Assembly: GCA_964584135.1 (NCBI GenBank)
Contig: CAZOYN010000003.1
Span: 1-32,983, forward strand
Direction: 5' to 3'
DNA from: CAZOYN01 sp964584135
GTDB taxonomy: Bacteria; Patescibacteriota; Saccharimonadia; Saccharimonadales; UBA4665
DNA length: 32,983 nt
The position numbers were made by a program, and so were the translations under genes. The notes beneath the pieces were generated by a model. The model ran no database searches and was not told where the DNA came from. It saw only the letters and a list, made by a program, of their open reading frames with translations. This document shows, piece after piece, positions 31,972 through 32,983 of the stretch. Each line of letters begins with the position of its first letter. The first letter of the stretch is position 1.

Positions 31972-32000
31972 ATTCTAAGCAAGTAGGGTGAAATTAACAA
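31972..32000 (-). promoter_or_regulatory. promoter of rpmH-rnpA
   Basis: On the minus strand: -35 TTGTTA (31995-32000), 17-bp spacer, -10 TAGAAT (31972-31977). The hexamer ends 6 nt before the rpmH ATG; the AGGGAG in between would barely be transcribed, so the mRNA is probably leaderless. Confidence 0.55.
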
Positions 32001-32024
32001 TGTTTACCCGCGGATCTTGGAAAG

Positions 32025-32150
32025 TTATCCACGGTTCGGCCGCTATTGTCCACAGTTTTACAGATCAGGCGTGATCATGTGTATAAACTCACCCCATATT
32101 TGGTGATATGCCGCACAACAGCGCAGTGGTGCAAAATCCACTGTGGAAAA
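32025..32150. other. oriC candidate with DnaA boxes
   Basis: The rpmH-dnaA gap holds four 9-mers within one mismatch of TTATCCACA: TTATCCACG (32025-32033, plus), TTGTCCACA (32046-32054, plus), TTATACACA (32078-32086, minus) and TTTTCCACA (32142-32150, minus). The last lies in the palindrome TCCACTGTGGA (32137-32147) and overlaps the dnaA -35. Such clusters next to dnaA mark oriC or DnaA autoregulation. No long AT-rich unwinding tract was noticed here, so the opening site might lie beyond dnaA. Confidence 0.65.
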
Positions 32151-32172
32151 CCCGTCCAAAGTCCGTTACTAT
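32144..32172 (+). promoter_or_regulatory. putative dnaA promoter
   Basis: -35 TGGAAA (32144-32149), 17-bp spacer, -10 TACTAT (32167-32172), each 4 of 6 to consensus. The -35 lies within a DnaA box, which fits self-repression. A start near 32179 gives a leader of about 17 nt that contains the ribosome site. Confidence 0.4.
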
Positions 32173-32195
32173 GTAGTGACGAGAAGGAGTTTGGG

Positions 32196-32983
32196 GTGCA
32201 AAAAGATAGCCTGTGGCAAGCAGTCTTGGGTGAGATAGAGTTATCGGTTTCACGCGGTAGCTATATTACTTGGTTCAAAAATACCTGTCTGCTAAAACAG
32301 GGCGACGAGGCGGTTGTTGTGGGCGTAGCGACCGTCTTTGTAAAGCAACAGATGGAGTCGCGCTACCACCAACTTATCGTCCAGACGCTGCAGAAAAATG
32401 GCGTCACGGCTGAGAAAATCGAATATAAGATTTCTCCCCTGGCGGCTAGCGCCAAGCAAACTGCGGCCATGGCCGCTGCTACCCAGGCTGCCCCGGTAGC
32501 CTCCCAGACTACGGTCACCAGCGAACACCCAGATTCATCTGCCCCTGCTACTAGTGGGACTAGCGCTAACACCCAGGGTCTCAACGAACGTTACACTCTT
32601 GAAAACTTCGTGGTCGGCGACAATAACGAGCTGGCTTTCGCTGCCTGCCAGGCCATTACCCAGCAACCCGGCGCCAAGTACAACCCGCTGTACCTATACG
32701 GTGGTGTTGGTATTGGTAAAACCCACTTGCTGCAGGCTGTTGGTAATGCGCTGGCTGCTAAAAACCCCCGGGCCAAGGTTTTGTATATTAACACCGAACA
32801 ATTCGTGAAGGAATTTGTGGAGGCCCTGCGTAACCGTAAAACCACCGAGTTTGCTAACTATTACCGCAGTGCCGACGTCTTAATCGTTGACGACGTCCAG
32901 TTCCTGGCTGGCAAAGACAAAATGGAAGAGGAGTTCTTCCACACCTTTAACACCCTGCACCAGGCCAACAAGCAGCTCATTAT
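32196..32983 (+). CDS. dnaA: chromosomal replication initiator DnaA, 3' end outside window
   Basis: First 262 residues of DnaA, the AAA+ ATPase that binds DnaA boxes and opens the origin. The GTG start at 32196 follows AAGGAG (32184-32189) at good spacing. Domain I is about 1-85 (SLWQAVLGEIELSVSRGSY, TWFKNT). The linker, about 90-130, is rich in Ala, Thr, Ser and Gln. Domain III begins with LNERYTLENFVVGDNNELA; Walker A is GGVGIGKTH (169-177) and Walker B is LIVDDVQFL (229-237). The ATPase and DNA-binding C-terminus continue past the window edge. It is divergent from rpmH. Confidence 0.96.
   Translation, partial: MQKDSLWQAVLGEIELSVSRGSYITWFKNTCLLKQGDEAVVVGVATVFVKQQMESRYHQLIVQTLQKNGVTAEKIEYKISPLAASAKQTAAMAAATQAAPVASQTTVTSEHPDSSAPATSGTSANTQGLNERYTLENFVVGDNNELAFAACQAITQQPGAKYNPLYLYGGVGIGKTHLLQAVGNALAAKNPRAKVLYINTEQFVKEFVEALRNRKTTEFANYYRSADVLIVDDVQFLAGKDKMEEEFFHTFNTLHQANKQLI

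Overview
The window looks like a chromosomal segment from a small-genome bacterium of the Patescibacteria/CPR group, most likely Saccharibacteria (TM7). This is inference. It rests on a Gram-positive-type short YidC, a short KH-R3H Jag, the rpmH-rnpA-yidC-jag set running away from dnaA, standard use of TGA as stop, very tight packing, and an ABC-exported rhamnose-type surface glycan without outer-membrane genes. No rRNA, tRNA, CRISPR array or insertion sequence was seen.

Layout. (1) 1-3574: nucleotide-sugar genes: 3' part of galE, a cytidylyltransferase-like gene, a phosphomannomutase/phosphoglucomutase and rmlB. (2) 3594-6660: an island inside the rhamnose genes. It holds an unknown gene and a tandem-Nudix gene on the minus strand, then a divergent single-Nudix gene with foreign-looking GC-rich codon use. 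The single-Nudix gene has a strong promoter, a folded 5' leader and a folded 3' region that ends in what reads as a complete type III hammerhead self-cleaving ribozyme (6553-6623, predicted cleavage after C6562). This is the most striking item. (3) 6696-8976: rmlC, rmlD and rmlA, completing dTDP-L-rhamnose synthesis. (4) 9047-12796: three exported proteins in a row, including a transglycosylase-like protein with five DUF5648-type repeats. (5) 12844-29821: a surface-polysaccharide cluster with a GtrA-like protein, a UDP-galactopyranose-mutase-like flavoprotein, a polytopic membrane protein, six glycosyltransferases (one fused to a methyltransferase), one further methyltransferase and a Wzm/Wzt-type ABC exporter with a carbohydrate-binding C-terminus. 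Most of 12.8-26.6 kb is visibly AT-richer than its flanks. (6) 29928-32983: jag, yidC, rnpA and rpmH on the minus strand, then a DnaA-box-rich gap (oriC candidate) and the 5' part of dnaA.

How it fits together: PMM/PGM and GalE supply hexose-phosphates and UDP-sugars, RmlA-B-C-D make dTDP-rhamnose, the transferases build a lipid-linked chain, the methyltransferases may modify or cap it, and the Wzm/Wzt pair exports it. The exported proteins of region 4 probably act at the same surface.

A second general theme is promoter placement. At least seven genes have a -10 hexamer ending only 6-8 nt before the start codon, which predicts leaderless mRNAs. Genes inside operons mostly use Shine-Dalgarno sites or overlapping stop/start codons.
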